A DNA stretch of 6,291 nt from JAKLDO01 sp035354435 (GCA_035354435.1 DAOQAY010000156.1:1-6291); one strand, 5' to 3'. Shown: positions 1 to 6,291, counted from the stretch's first letter. Notes: generated by a model not told the origin, from the sequence alone. Numbers and translations are program-made.

Positions 1-533
1 TCCAGCCCGGCTTTCACCTTGCTTTTTTCTCTGCATCTTGCATCACAGTTAAAAGGATTCTGCACATTCCCTTTTCTTGAAATGCACAAACCGAAATCGG
101 CGACACACATTTTATCGGAAACATAGTAAATACATTCAAGATTATTGGTTTTTGCGAGATCGTAATTTGATTTTCCTGAAACAACCGGAATTATTTTAAA
201 ATCTTTGAAAAAACCTTCATGAACAAGCATTCTGAAATTGCTGAAAAGGCATATCTGACCTTGATAACCTGTTTCTCTGAGAGCCTTTGCAGTATCAGGA
301 TCAAATGTGAAAATATAATCGAACTTATCAGCCTGAGAAAGGAATTGTTTTAGCGGATATGCCGTTCTTTCGTAAAAAACACCGCATGGAATGCCCCATC
401 GCTTTATTGATGAGGATATTCTGTTAAAATCTGTGATGTCATGAAAAAAGGAAAGCACAGGAATCCCACCCTCGACATTCTGCTTCAGAGTGAATATTTG
501 TTCCGGATAATGAATGAAATAAAATTTCTGCAA
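1..533 (-). CDS. U32-peptidase-like protein with UbiV-type cysteine pattern (C-terminus beyond window)
   Basis: The frame is open from a TTG at 533-531 to the window edge, giving 177 residues with the C-terminus missing. An in-frame TAA just upstream (24 bases before the TTG) rules out a much earlier start, and the first in-frame ATG is only codon 102. No good Shine-Dalgarno precedes the TTG. A GTG at codon 26, preceded by a purine-rich GAGGGTGGG, is an alternative start. The protein alternates short hydrophobic strands and helices like a TIM barrel. Residues 69-167 resemble the core of U32 proteins: strand and helix with FDPDTAKAL, strand ICLFSN, then a cysteine cluster C143-x6-C150-x12-C163-x3-C167-R. 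U32 proteins carry C-x6-C followed by C-x3-C-R here, and E. coli UbiV binds a 4Fe-4S cluster through C-x12-C-x3-C plus an earlier cysteine, for which C50 is a candidate. An Fe-S U32-like enzyme is therefore inferred. The substrate is unknown, and it need not act in ubiquinone synthesis. It lies 11 bases after the PxxKW gene and is probably co-transcribed and translationally coupled with it. Confidence 0.6.
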   Translation of the reverse strand, partial: MQKFYFIHYPEQIFTLKQNVEGGIPVLSFFHDITDFNRISSSIKRWGIPCGVFYERTAYPLKQFLSQADKFDYIFTFDPDTAKALRETGYQGQICLFSNFRMLVHEGFFKDFKIIPVVSGKSNYDLAKTNNLECIYYVSDKMCVADFGLCISRKGNVQNPFNCDARCREKSKVKAGL

Positions 534-544
534 AATTGATACTG

Positions 545-823
545 CTATTTCTTCTTAGCTGCAGCTCTTTTAGAAGCCTTAAGTGGGTTGATGATTTTCT
601 TGTTGACTTTAACTTCTCTCTTTATGTGAGAAGCGAAAGAACAGATCTGATCATTTTCCCAATGAAATGACGGCTCTGCATATTTTGCACAGAATTTCCC
701 GCTTTCAACAGTTTCAACTTTGTCGCATCCGTCGCAACGGTCGTCTATCGGAAGTTTTACTATTTTGGAATATTTGTCCATTCCGCTTGATTGTCCGCTT
801 GCTGTTTTCTTATCGTTTGCCAT
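545..823 (-). CDS. small PxxKW-type cysteine-rich basic protein
   Basis: This 92-residue cytoplasmic protein has no signal peptide or membrane segment. The ATG at 823-821 is chosen because GGAGG (836-832) sits 8 bases upstream. The longer TTG start at 838 would overlap that ribosome binding site and is unlikely. Four cysteines, C30-x2-C33-x11-C45-x15-C61, could hold zinc or an Fe-S cluster. The family's namesake PxxKW appears as P51-S-F-H-W55, with His replacing Lys. The C-terminus has N79-P-L-K-A-S-K-R and a lysine/alanine-rich tail, which I recall as typical of PxxKW cysteine-rich proteins of deltaproteobacteria. The N-terminus has no cysteines, whereas I recall members with a further N-terminal cysteine group. 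No function is established. The basic tail would suit binding to nucleic acid or ribosome, but that is only inference. It has its own promoter and is followed closely by the U32-like gene. Confidence 0.82.
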   Translation of the reverse strand: MANDKKTASGQSSGMDKYSKIVKLPIDDRCDGCDKVETVESGKFCAKYAEPSFHWENDQICSFASHIKREVKVNKKIINPLKASKRAAAKKK

Positions 824-831
824 TTCAACAT

Positions 832-836
832 CCTCC
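832..836 (-). promoter_or_regulatory. ribosome binding site of the PxxKW gene
   Basis: The minus strand reads GGAGG, 8 bases before the ATG at 823. It is the strongest such site in the window and decides the start. A TTG at 838-836 in the same frame would put this site inside the coding region. Confidence 0.8.
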
Positions 837-863
837 AAACTGGTTAAGACCTAAAACGGGGTT

Positions 864-891
864 ATTAAACACAGTTTTGCCCTATTGTCAA
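864..891 (-). promoter_or_regulatory. sigma-70-type promoter for the PxxKW/U32-like pair
   Basis: On the minus strand a perfect -35 box TTGACA (891-886) is followed by a 16-base spacer and the -10 box TTTAAT (869-864), five of six matches to TATAAT. The -35 box begins directly after the protease stop codon (894-892). Transcription would start near 857, giving a leader of about 35 bases that contains the GGAGG site. It makes the left gene pair a transcription unit of its own, possibly with added read-through from the protease operon, since no hairpin terminator is visible in the gap. The fit to consensus assumes an ordinary housekeeping sigma factor. Confidence 0.65.
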
Positions 892-3426
892 TTAAAAAGT
901 AGTCACTGCACAGCCGGAATCTCCGGATTTCTTTTCCGGTTCACTAGTGTCGGTTGTTTCACTATCGGTATTTTCTGAATCGTTATTTCCGTCTGTTATG
1001 TCATTATCGACTGCATCGGTATCACCGGTATCATCTCCGGGCCATCCTGTCCATCCTGCCGGAACACATCTGCCGTCAGTGTTGCAAGTTGCATCGACAT
1101 CCATACAGTCAGCATCATTTCTACACTTCCTGAAACACATTCCTGTCTTCTCGTTCATTCTTGCATGACAGATGTAGTAGTCGTTATTTCTGCAGTCGCT
1201 ATCTGAATCACAGCTGGAAAGACACATATTTGTGTTCTGACTTCCGCCGCTTTTCCTCGTGACGCATCTACCGCCGTCAGGACAGGTTGAGTCATCATCC
1301 GGAGCACAGTCAGCTGTACAGTATCCTTCATCAAAATAAGGAAGACACCACATTGGACTTATACATTCACTGTCATCTTCACATGGTCCGCCCAGAGATG
1401 ACGGAAGTCTGTCGCATTGAGCATCAACATTGCAGTATGAACCTGCGTTACAGTCACTGTCTTTCTGACACTTGGGAAGACATATTCCCAGCACATTATT
1501 GCTGCAGTAATATTTTTCTCTTTTACACGGATTGGCAACACTGCACTCAACAGCACAGAGATAATTCTTTCCGTCTGAAGTATATTCGAAAGCTTTTGTT
1601 CCGTCAGGACATGGAGCGTTGTTTGTCTTCCTGACACAATATCCTTCCTTGAAAATCCAGTACTTCAGAGTTTTCAGGCATTCAGCATCAGCTTCAGTAA
1701 GATCACCGGACAGACAGTCTGCCGCATTTTCACAAGGGGTCCCTGCAATAAGTTCCGGCTCACAGCCTTCATCTACAAAACCGTCGCAATTATCATCTGT
1801 ATTGTTTCCGCAAATTTCGTTCTCAGCAGGATTGAAGCACATTTCAAGATTCATGGCGAGCCTTGCCGCCTTTAAAAGATTAACTCTTCCCCATCCGAAT
1901 TTTACGCTGTGACCGTTTTCATCCCACGAACCCGTTTCGGGATAAACCTTATCCGAACTCTGTTTCATTATTTCCACAGCTTCTTCAAGAGTAAGTTCAG
2001 GATTTATGCTGAATATAGTTCCAAAAAATCCTGTTACCACCGGTGCAGCAGCAGAAGTTCCTGAAAACATCAAAGTATAATCGTTCTGATAGTCACCGTA
2101 TCCCGGAATGGTCGCTGTCGCTATTCCTACTGCCGGATTCCCTTCAAGCGAAGGTGCTGCGATATCAATGCTCGGACCGTAATTTGAATATGTGACCCTT
2201 GTATCCCAAGGTGAAGTTGCCGCAACTGAAATTACTCCGCCTTTGACCGCTAATCCATTCCTTTGAAGGTTAAATTCTGTTTCCATAAGCTTTTCATATC
2301 CTGCATCAACACCGTCATTACCTGATGCATAGACAACAACACCGCCAAGTCCGCCTCTTCCGTTCTGCATAAAGTTGCCGATTGCTTCGATTTCACCCGG
2401 AGTTGTCGGCACATTTCCATACTCCGATGTCGGTCCGAAACTGCAATTTATTGCCGAGATCTTCGGATCGGCAACATATTTTTCATATACTTTAAGCATT
2501 ACGGCATCATCCATCGCGGTGCCGTTCAAACCATCGAGATATCTTACCGGATAGATCTTACACCACGGACAGACACCGCTCATTCCGATACCATTGCCGA
2601 CACCGGCACTTACTCCAGCACAAGTTGTTCCGTGAGCGACCGATGCGACTTCATACCATTGCAGATCAGCTATGGTCGAAGTATCAGGATTTCCGCCTTC
2701 TTTATCTTCAATTGCATCATAGCCCGTTTCAATATTTGTGAGATCAGGGTGATCAGGAACAACACCGGTATCCATGATGGCAACTTTTATTGAGTCATCG
2801 ACATTGAATTTTATATCGCTGAGAAACTTAAGCATCTGAAGAAATTTTATATCACTCCCTTTTTTTAATTTCACAGTTTCAAGATTGTAATTTACCACAG
2901 AACCTGTGTTTGCAAGATGCCACTGCATATTAAAATACGGATCTTCCGGAGTTTGCGCCGGAGTGTATCTCAAGACAGCCTGCCTGATAAGGTTCGGAAA
3001 GGCATAGCCATCACCGTTATTGACTATTTTTTCAGCAGTTTCAACACTGTCGCCTGAAAGCACTCTGAAAGAATACAACTCATAGTCGTCAAGTATCTCG
3101 ACAAGTTTCAATCCGTATTGTTTTTCCATTTCGCTTACAGATCTTGTACCGCGCCAGAAAAGCAGATTGTCGGCAATAACCGGATATTTACCCAGAAAAT
3201 AAACCGGCAGAGAGCCTGCGGCATCTTTATAAATCGAGTAGTTTCTGTTCCCTACATTCATTTTTATCACAGGATTTCCGGCAATACCTTTAGAAATGCC
3301 GTTAAGTGCTGCACTGTAACCTTCAGCTTTCTGCATACCTTCAAAAGTGCCGTTGCTGTAATAAAGTTTAGCAGCGTTAAGACTTAAAACCGAGCACAGA
3401 ACAAAGAGAATAAAAAAGACTCTCAT
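892..3426 (-). CDS. secreted subtilisin-family (S8) serine protease with cysteine-rich C-terminal region
   Basis: This is an 844-residue exported endopeptidase. The signal peptide spans residues 1 to about 19 (hydrophobic core VFFILFVLCSVLSL, cleavage near A18/A19). There is no lipobox, since the residue before C11 is Leu. Residues 20-165 look like an inhibitory propeptide leading into the usual DPYFNMQWHL.NTG junction. The catalytic domain (about 170-525) has Asp219 (IMDTGV), His265 (AHGTTCAG), oxyanion Asn370 (YASGND) and Ser458 (SGTSAAAP), so the triad is intact. Residues 530-787 hold 34 cysteines, beginning with a calcium-binding-like DDNCDGFVDEGC (544-555) and followed by repeated C-x3-C-x5-C modules. 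Residues 797-844 form an acidic Asp/Asn/Thr/Ser tail ending KKSGDSGC plus five residues. No transmembrane helix follows, so this is not a standard MYXO-CTERM or PEP-CTERM tail. The ATG at 3426 has GAGGA 4 bases upstream. The gene lies 19 bases after the kinase gene, implying one operon. The protease fold is secure. The substrate and cell location (surface or medium) are unknown. Confidence 0.96.
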   Translation of the reverse strand: MRVFFILFVLCSVLSLNAAKLYYSNGTFEGMQKAEGYSAALNGISKGIAGNPVIKMNVGNRNYSIYKDAAGSLPVYFLGKYPVIADNLLFWRGTRSVSEMEKQYGLKLVEILDDYELYSFRVLSGDSVETAEKIVNNGDGYAFPNLIRQAVLRYTPAQTPEDPYFNMQWHLANTGSVVNYNLETVKLKKGSDIKFLQMLKFLSDIKFNVDDSIKVAIMDTGVVPDHPDLTNIETGYDAIEDKEGGNPDTSTIADLQWYEVASVAHGTTCAGVSAGVGNGIGMSGVCPWCKIYPVRYLDGLNGTAMDDAVMLKVYEKYVADPKISAINCSFGPTSEYGNVPTTPGEIEAIGNFMQNGRGGLGGVVVYASGNDGVDAGYEKLMETEFNLQRNGLAVKGGVISVAATSPWDTRVTYSNYGPSIDIAAPSLEGNPAVGIATATIPGYGDYQNDYTLMFSGTSAAAPVVTGFFGTIFSINPELTLEEAVEIMKQSSDKVYPETGSWDENGHSVKFGWGRVNLLKAARLAMNLEMCFNPAENEICGNNTDDNCDGFVDEGCEPELIAGTPCENAADCLSGDLTEADAECLKTLKYWIFKEGYCVRKTNNAPCPDGTKAFEYTSDGKNYLCAVECSVANPCKREKYYCSNNVLGICLPKCQKDSDCNAGSYCNVDAQCDRLPSSLGGPCEDDSECISPMWCLPYFDEGYCTADCAPDDDSTCPDGGRCVTRKSGGSQNTNMCLSSCDSDSDCRNNDYYICHARMNEKTGMCFRKCRNDADCMDVDATCNTDGRCVPAGWTGWPGDDTGDTDAVDNDITDGNNDSENTDSETTDTSEPEKKSGDSGCAVTTF
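895..1038 (-). other. acidic linker and lone-cysteine C-terminal tail of the protease
   Basis: This segment encodes residues 797-844. It is about 33 residues dominated by Asp, Thr, Asn, Ser and Glu, followed by EPEKK, SGDSGC839 and the last five residues AVTTF. The layout (disordered acidic spacer, basic pair, Gly/Ser plus one cysteine, short uncharged end) resembles a surface-sorting tag. It lacks the membrane helix and terminal arginines of known CTERM signals. A role in sorting or lipid attachment is inference. Confidence 0.4.
1066..1557 (-). repeat. cysteine-module repeats in the protease C-terminal region
   Basis: This segment encodes residues 624-787. Five units follow the pattern C-x3-C-x5-7-C-x5-7-C, starting at C624, C649, C703, C735 and C764. 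Neighbouring units can share a cysteine (C649), and one irregular C-x5-C-x5-C unit lies at C682-C694. Many units carry an acidic loop between the second and third cysteines (KDSDC, DSDSDC, RNDADC). Such modules are common in myxobacterial-type secreted proteins and resemble small disulphide-knot or Dickkopf-like domains. The repeats are seen at protein level; the DNA copies have diverged. Confidence 0.7.
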
Positions 3427-3430
3427 GAAT

Positions 3431-3435
3431 TCCTC
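3431..3435 (-). promoter_or_regulatory. ribosome binding site of the protease gene
   Basis: GAGGA on the minus strand lies 4 bases before the ATG at 3426. It sits in the 19-base gap after the kinase stop codon (TAA at 3448-3446), so the protease has its own initiation site within the shared message. Confidence 0.7.
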
Positions 3436-3445
3436 ATTATGAACA

Positions 3446-5104
3446 TTATAAATCAGTTGTTTTCAAAGGAAGTTCCAGCACCATACATGCTCCTCCGATC
3501 TTTGAATCAGTAGCAGAAAGCTTTCCCCCTGCCTCTACAGCAAGTTTTCTCGAATGGCTGAGACCTATGCCTGTACCGCCAGGTTTTTTAGTAAAAAAAT
3601 TCTTAAAAACCGCTTCCCTTTCACTTTCCGGAATACCCCTTCCGGAGTCTTCTATTTTAAGCACAATTTTATTCTCTGCAATATTTCCATTGATAAGAAC
3701 TATACCTCCTTCAGAAAGCTCTTCCCAGGCATTTTTAAACAGATTGAGCATTATCTCCTTGAAAGATGATAAAGTTATTGAAACTGTACATCCCTCACAT
3801 TTCTCCACACTTATCTCAATATTTCTCTTATCAAATTCAGGCATATGGAACGAAATCAGCTGAAGCAGATCCACCGGAAGAACCGTAAGCACTTCACTTT
3901 CATCATTATTTCTGTAACGGACCATGTCCATGTATTTGTCGGTAATTGATTCAAGTCTTACCACTTCTTTAACAATAAGTTCAAGAGAAGCTGATATCTG
4001 TGAATCATCAAGTTCAACAACATTTTCAGCAAGATATTCACTGTTAAGTTTGATCGTGCTCAGCGGATTCCTTATTTCATGGGTTATTCTTGAAGCCATC
4101 TCTCCGATCGAAACCAGCCTTTCGGAATCAAGAAGCTTTCTTGCGAGCTCCTCCTGCTCTGTGATGTTCCTTACAAAATAAAAGTTTTCTCTCGATATTT
4201 CAGAAACGAATATCCAGTATATGTTTCCATTAAAAATGAACTTGCCGTTTTTCACATCTTCAACACCCATGGACAGCAAAACCGTTTCTACAGAATCGCC
4301 TGCCGAGTCTTCGCTGACATTGAACCATTCAAACATCTTTTTATTGATATATGAGAGCGTTCCATTCATATCGCTGGAAAATATTCCGATAGGAATCGTA
4401 TCAAGCAGAGCACTTTTTCTTTTGCTCAGAATCTGCTCTCTCTGCAACTTCCGCTGAACTTCACCTGATTCATCACTCAGTATTGCATTGATTTTTTTAA
4501 TATTTTCAGCAGATCTCGATATTTTTGAAGTTTTATTAAAATAATAGACCGCCAGACCTGTCAGAAATGCAGTAATGACTATAAAAAATGTTGAAACGAA
4601 CAGCATCCATTTCTTCAGATTTATCAATCTGATATTGTCATAAAGCTGCGTTTCTTCTTTCTTTTTTCTTAATCCGTGCTGGACAATATCTTTCAATTTC
4701 CATGATTCGCCTTTGATCTTTAATAATGATGCCTTCCATATTTCTTCATTCAGCTCTTCCGGCAGGATCTGTTCAATATTCTGAGAAATTGAACCTGTAA
4801 AATGCTTTAATCTGACAGAAACCGTTTCGTCACAATTCTTTGCAACTATTTCAGAATTCCTGACAATTTTTCTTGCCGAATCAATTATAGAATTCTTAAA
4901 AATAAGATATTCCTCGAGTGAAGATGCTCTGTTGATATAACTGTCGAGCACTTCTATCTCATTGATTGCAAAATATCCCGGCATGTAAAACAATTCGATA
5001 TCATCCTGTTTTTCCGGGAACAGCTTTCCTATATAAATATTTGCGGCAGAAACAAGTATCAGGGAGATCAGAAAAGGTAATAGAAATAATAGAAATTTAT
5101 TCAA
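3446..5104 (-). CDS. membrane-bound PAS sensor histidine kinase
   Basis: This 552-residue inner-membrane kinase autophosphorylates on His and would pass the phosphate to a response regulator, none of which is in the window. TM1 (about 4-22) and TM2 (about 166-188) bracket a mostly helical extracytoplasmic sensor region of about 140 residues that I do not recognise. There is no clear HAMP domain. A charged coiled-coil linker (about 190-230) leads to a PAS domain (about 230-318). The HisKA box has H342 in ITHEIRNPLS, and its E343-x-x-N346 is the motif linked to phosphatase activity. The ATPase domain has an N box (N454, N458), G1 EDSGRG (D486), an F box FFTKK (503-507) and G2 GGTGIGL (509-515). 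All core motifs are intact. The start is TTG at 5104-5102, because an in-frame TAG lies 9 bases upstream and the next Met (41) would lose TM1. Only a weak AGG precedes it. The 8-base overlap with the LysM gene implies translational coupling. C436-x2-C439 in the ATPase domain is an oddity of unknown meaning. Confidence 0.95.
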   Translation of the reverse strand: MNKFLLFLLPFLISLILVSAANIYIGKLFPEKQDDIELFYMPGYFAINEIEVLDSYINRASSLEEYLIFKNSIIDSARKIVRNSEIVAKNCDETVSVRLKHFTGSISQNIEQILPEELNEEIWKASLLKIKGESWKLKDIVQHGLRKKKEETQLYDNIRLINLKKWMLFVSTFFIVITAFLTGLAVYYFNKTSKISRSAENIKKINAILSDESGEVQRKLQREQILSKRKSALLDTIPIGIFSSDMNGTLSYINKKMFEWFNVSEDSAGDSVETVLLSMGVEDVKNGKFIFNGNIYWIFVSEISRENFYFVRNITEQEELARKLLDSERLVSIGEMASRITHEIRNPLSTIKLNSEYLAENVVELDDSQISASLELIVKEVVRLESITDKYMDMVRYRNNDESEVLTVLPVDLLQLISFHMPEFDKRNIEISVEKCEGCTVSITLSSFKEIMLNLFKNAWEELSEGGIVLINGNIAENKIVLKIEDSGRGIPESEREAVFKNFFTKKPGGTGIGLSHSRKLAVEAGGKLSATDSKIGGACMVLELPLKTTDL

Positions 5105-6254
5105 CGCTGCCTAAAATTGCTGAATCACCGGCCTCAAGCCCGGTAAGACTTTTAGTAATTACCGCAACTGCCGTTTCTTCATATGTCTGCATAATTACAA
5201 GCTCACCTATCATCTCATACGGAAGCTGTGATTCCTTAACTTTTTTATCAAGTTTCTGTAAACCGTCACCTCTTCTGTGCACCGTGAGCATCATGCCGTT
5301 TTCAAGTCCGTCTTTTGAACCCTTGTCGACATAAACTATATAGCTCGGACCGTAAAATGTAGTAGGATCATATCCTGTAATTATTGTGGCTTTTATCTCT
5401 GCAGTTGATTCAATGATTTTGATATTGTTTTCGGTCTTAACATATTCCCTTATAAAAAAACCTCTTTCAATAGCATCAAAGGCTTTAACAATCTTTACCG
5501 TTGCGATCCTGTCTGAATTAACATCCAGAACCTTTCCTCTTCCGACTATGTCGATCATTGTTCCGACTTTCTTTTTGGTTTTAGGGTGCTTTACAGCATC
5601 TTTAACATTTATGAATTCAACATATTCACCAACTTCAAACGAAACTTTTCCGAGTTTTACATAGACATTATCATCTGTTGCAAGAAGATCCTTGGATTCA
5701 TATGAGCCGACGACCTTACCCAGATTATCCATCGCCTTGTTTTCAATAAATCCCTTTTGAACAAGATCAAAAACCGTATCATCAATCTGCTTAAACCTGT
5801 CTATTCTGTATTTTCCGCCAAGCTTAACAAAATCCTTGTAATTTTCAGGTGTTGCATCAAGTGTTTTTCCAGTCCTTGCTGCTGAATCAGTTTCCCCTTC
5901 ATCTTCATATTCGCTGCCTGCACCTTCAACACCTTCACCTTTAGGCATTACCATTTCGCCAGTAAAACGGAAAGATATTATATCTCCGGGATATATAAGA
6001 TGAGGATTGCTTATCTGAGGATTCATTGACCATACCTTAGGCCAGTACCACGGACTTTTAAGATAAGTGTTGCTTAAATCCCAGAGAGTATCACCAGAAA
6101 CAACTTCATGTTTTTCCGGAGCTGTACTGAGATCAACTGTATCGAGATTGATAAATGAAGGAACGGGAACCTCTTCAGCACTTCCCGGAGCAACAAATTC
6201 CTCGGCAAATAACATCGCAGGAACTATAAAAAGTACCAGCAGCATTTTTTTCAT
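5097..6254 (-). CDS. exported LysM-domain protein, probable peptidoglycan binder
   Basis: This is a 385-residue protein. A short signal peptide (1-17, MKKMLLVLFIVPAMLFA, then EEF) directs it to the periplasm or beyond. One LysM domain (about 48-95) contains HEVVSGDTLWDLS and ends with NPHLIYPGDIISF. Its SPWYWPKVW stretch is the tryptophan-rich form common in deltaproteobacterial LysM proteins. LysM domains bind N-acetylglucosamine chains in peptidoglycan. A flexible acidic Gly/Glu linker (about 104-126) separates it from a beta-rich C-terminal region (about 137-385) that I cannot assign. That region has repeated 'G.V' strand patterns and KGSKDGLENGM. No catalytic cell-wall hydrolase motif is visible, so an anchoring or scaffold role is more likely than an enzyme. 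The ATG at 6254 is supported by GGGAG 6 bases upstream. It is the first visible gene of the LysM-kinase-protease set; its promoter lies at or beyond the right edge. Confidence 0.9.
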   Translation of the reverse strand: MKKMLLVLFIVPAMLFAEEFVAPGSAEEVPVPSFINLDTVDLSTAPEKHEVVSGDTLWDLSNTYLKSPWYWPKVWSMNPQISNPHLIYPGDIISFRFTGEMVMPKGEGVEGAGSEYEDEGETDSAARTGKTLDATPENYKDFVKLGGKYRIDRFKQIDDTVFDLVQKGFIENKAMDNLGKVVGSYESKDLLATDDNVYVKLGKVSFEVGEYVEFINVKDAVKHPKTKKKVGTMIDIVGRGKVLDVNSDRIATVKIVKAFDAIERGFFIREYVKTENNIKIIESTAEIKATIITGYDPTTFYGPSYIVYVDKGSKDGLENGMMLTVHRRGDGLQKLDKKVKESQLPYEMIGELVIMQTYEETAVAVITKSLTGLEAGDSAILGSVE

Positions 6255-6260
6255 TTCTAT

Positions 6261-6265
6261 CTCCC
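6261..6265 (-). promoter_or_regulatory. ribosome binding site of the LysM gene
   Basis: GGGAG on the minus strand lies 6 bases before the ATG at 6254. A second in-frame ATG at codon 4 is less well placed and would shorten the basic start of the signal peptide. Confidence 0.7.
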
Positions 6266-6291
6266 AAAAACTTACATAAAATATACTAAAT

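Noticed and set aside
821..838. Longer PxxKW protein starting at TTG 838 (97 residues)
   Set aside because: That start would sit on the GGAGG site that is ideally spaced for the ATG at 823.
824..891. Terminator for the protease operon in the intergenic gap
   Set aside because: Only tiny inverted repeats are present (GGT-TAAG-ACC at 842-851 and AAAC-ACA-GTTT at 867-877), with no stable stem followed by a T run. The gap is better explained by the promoter.
1359..1637. Minus-strand 92-residue open frame inside the protease gene
   Set aside because: It lies in another frame of the cysteine-rich region, has no ribosome binding site and does not look like a protein family. It is a by-product of the repeat-rich coding sequence.
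3367..3426. Protease as a lipoprotein through C11
   Set aside because: The residues before C11 are F-V-L, which do not fit a lipobox (Gly/Ala/Ser is needed just before Cys), and C11 lies inside the hydrophobic core of a normal signal peptide.
4966..5334. Plus-strand 122-residue open frame across the LysM/kinase junction
   Set aside because: It is antisense to two well-supported genes, shows no recognisable domain and has the Ser/Leu-rich make-up of a shadow frame. The other plus-strand frames were rejected for the same reason.
6280..6285. TATATT as a -10 box for the LysM operon
   Set aside because: It is plausibly placed, but only six bases remain before the window edge, so no -35 box can be checked. 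AT-rich leader sequence gives such matches by chance.

Overview
This AT-rich window holds five genes, all on the minus strand, so transcription runs from the right end to the left end. Four are complete. The fifth, at the left, has its start but loses its C-terminus at the window edge. Two exported proteins with Sec signals and a MopE/thrombospondin-like DDNCDGFVDEGC motif suggest a Gram-negative-type bacterium. So do the disulphide-rich protease and the PxxKW-family cysteine-rich protein. Relatives of the old 'Deltaproteobacteria' (Myxococcota, Bdellovibrionota, Desulfobacterota) or a similar uncultured lineage are the best guess. This is inferred from protein style, not from a marker gene.

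Right part (about 6254 to 892): a tight three-gene set. It encodes an exported LysM-domain protein, a membrane PAS histidine kinase whose TTG start overlaps the LysM gene's stop region by 8 bases, and, 19 bases further on, a secreted subtilisin-family (S8) protease. The protease carries a long cysteine-rich C-terminal region and an acidic tail ending in a single cysteine. The layout suggests one transcript linking a cell-wall-associated protein, an envelope sensor and an extracytoplasmic protease. No response regulator lies in the window, so the kinase's output is unknown.

Left part (891 to 1): a 68-base intergenic gap holds a near-consensus sigma-70-type promoter. It reads into a small cysteine-rich basic protein of the PxxKW type. 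Eleven bases after that gene, a probable TTG-started gene encodes a U32-like protein. Its cysteines C150, C163 and C167 have the same C-x12-C-x3-C spacing as the Fe-S protein UbiV of anaerobic ubiquinone synthesis. This second unit looks cytoplasmic and functionally separate from the envelope operon.

There are no RNA genes, insertion sequences, CRISPR arrays or clear hairpin terminators. No stretch over 300 bases lacks a gene. I see no clearly new multi-gene system. The most unusual points are the protease tail, the kinase placed between a LysM protein and a protease, and the UbiV-like cysteine pattern beside a PxxKW protein.
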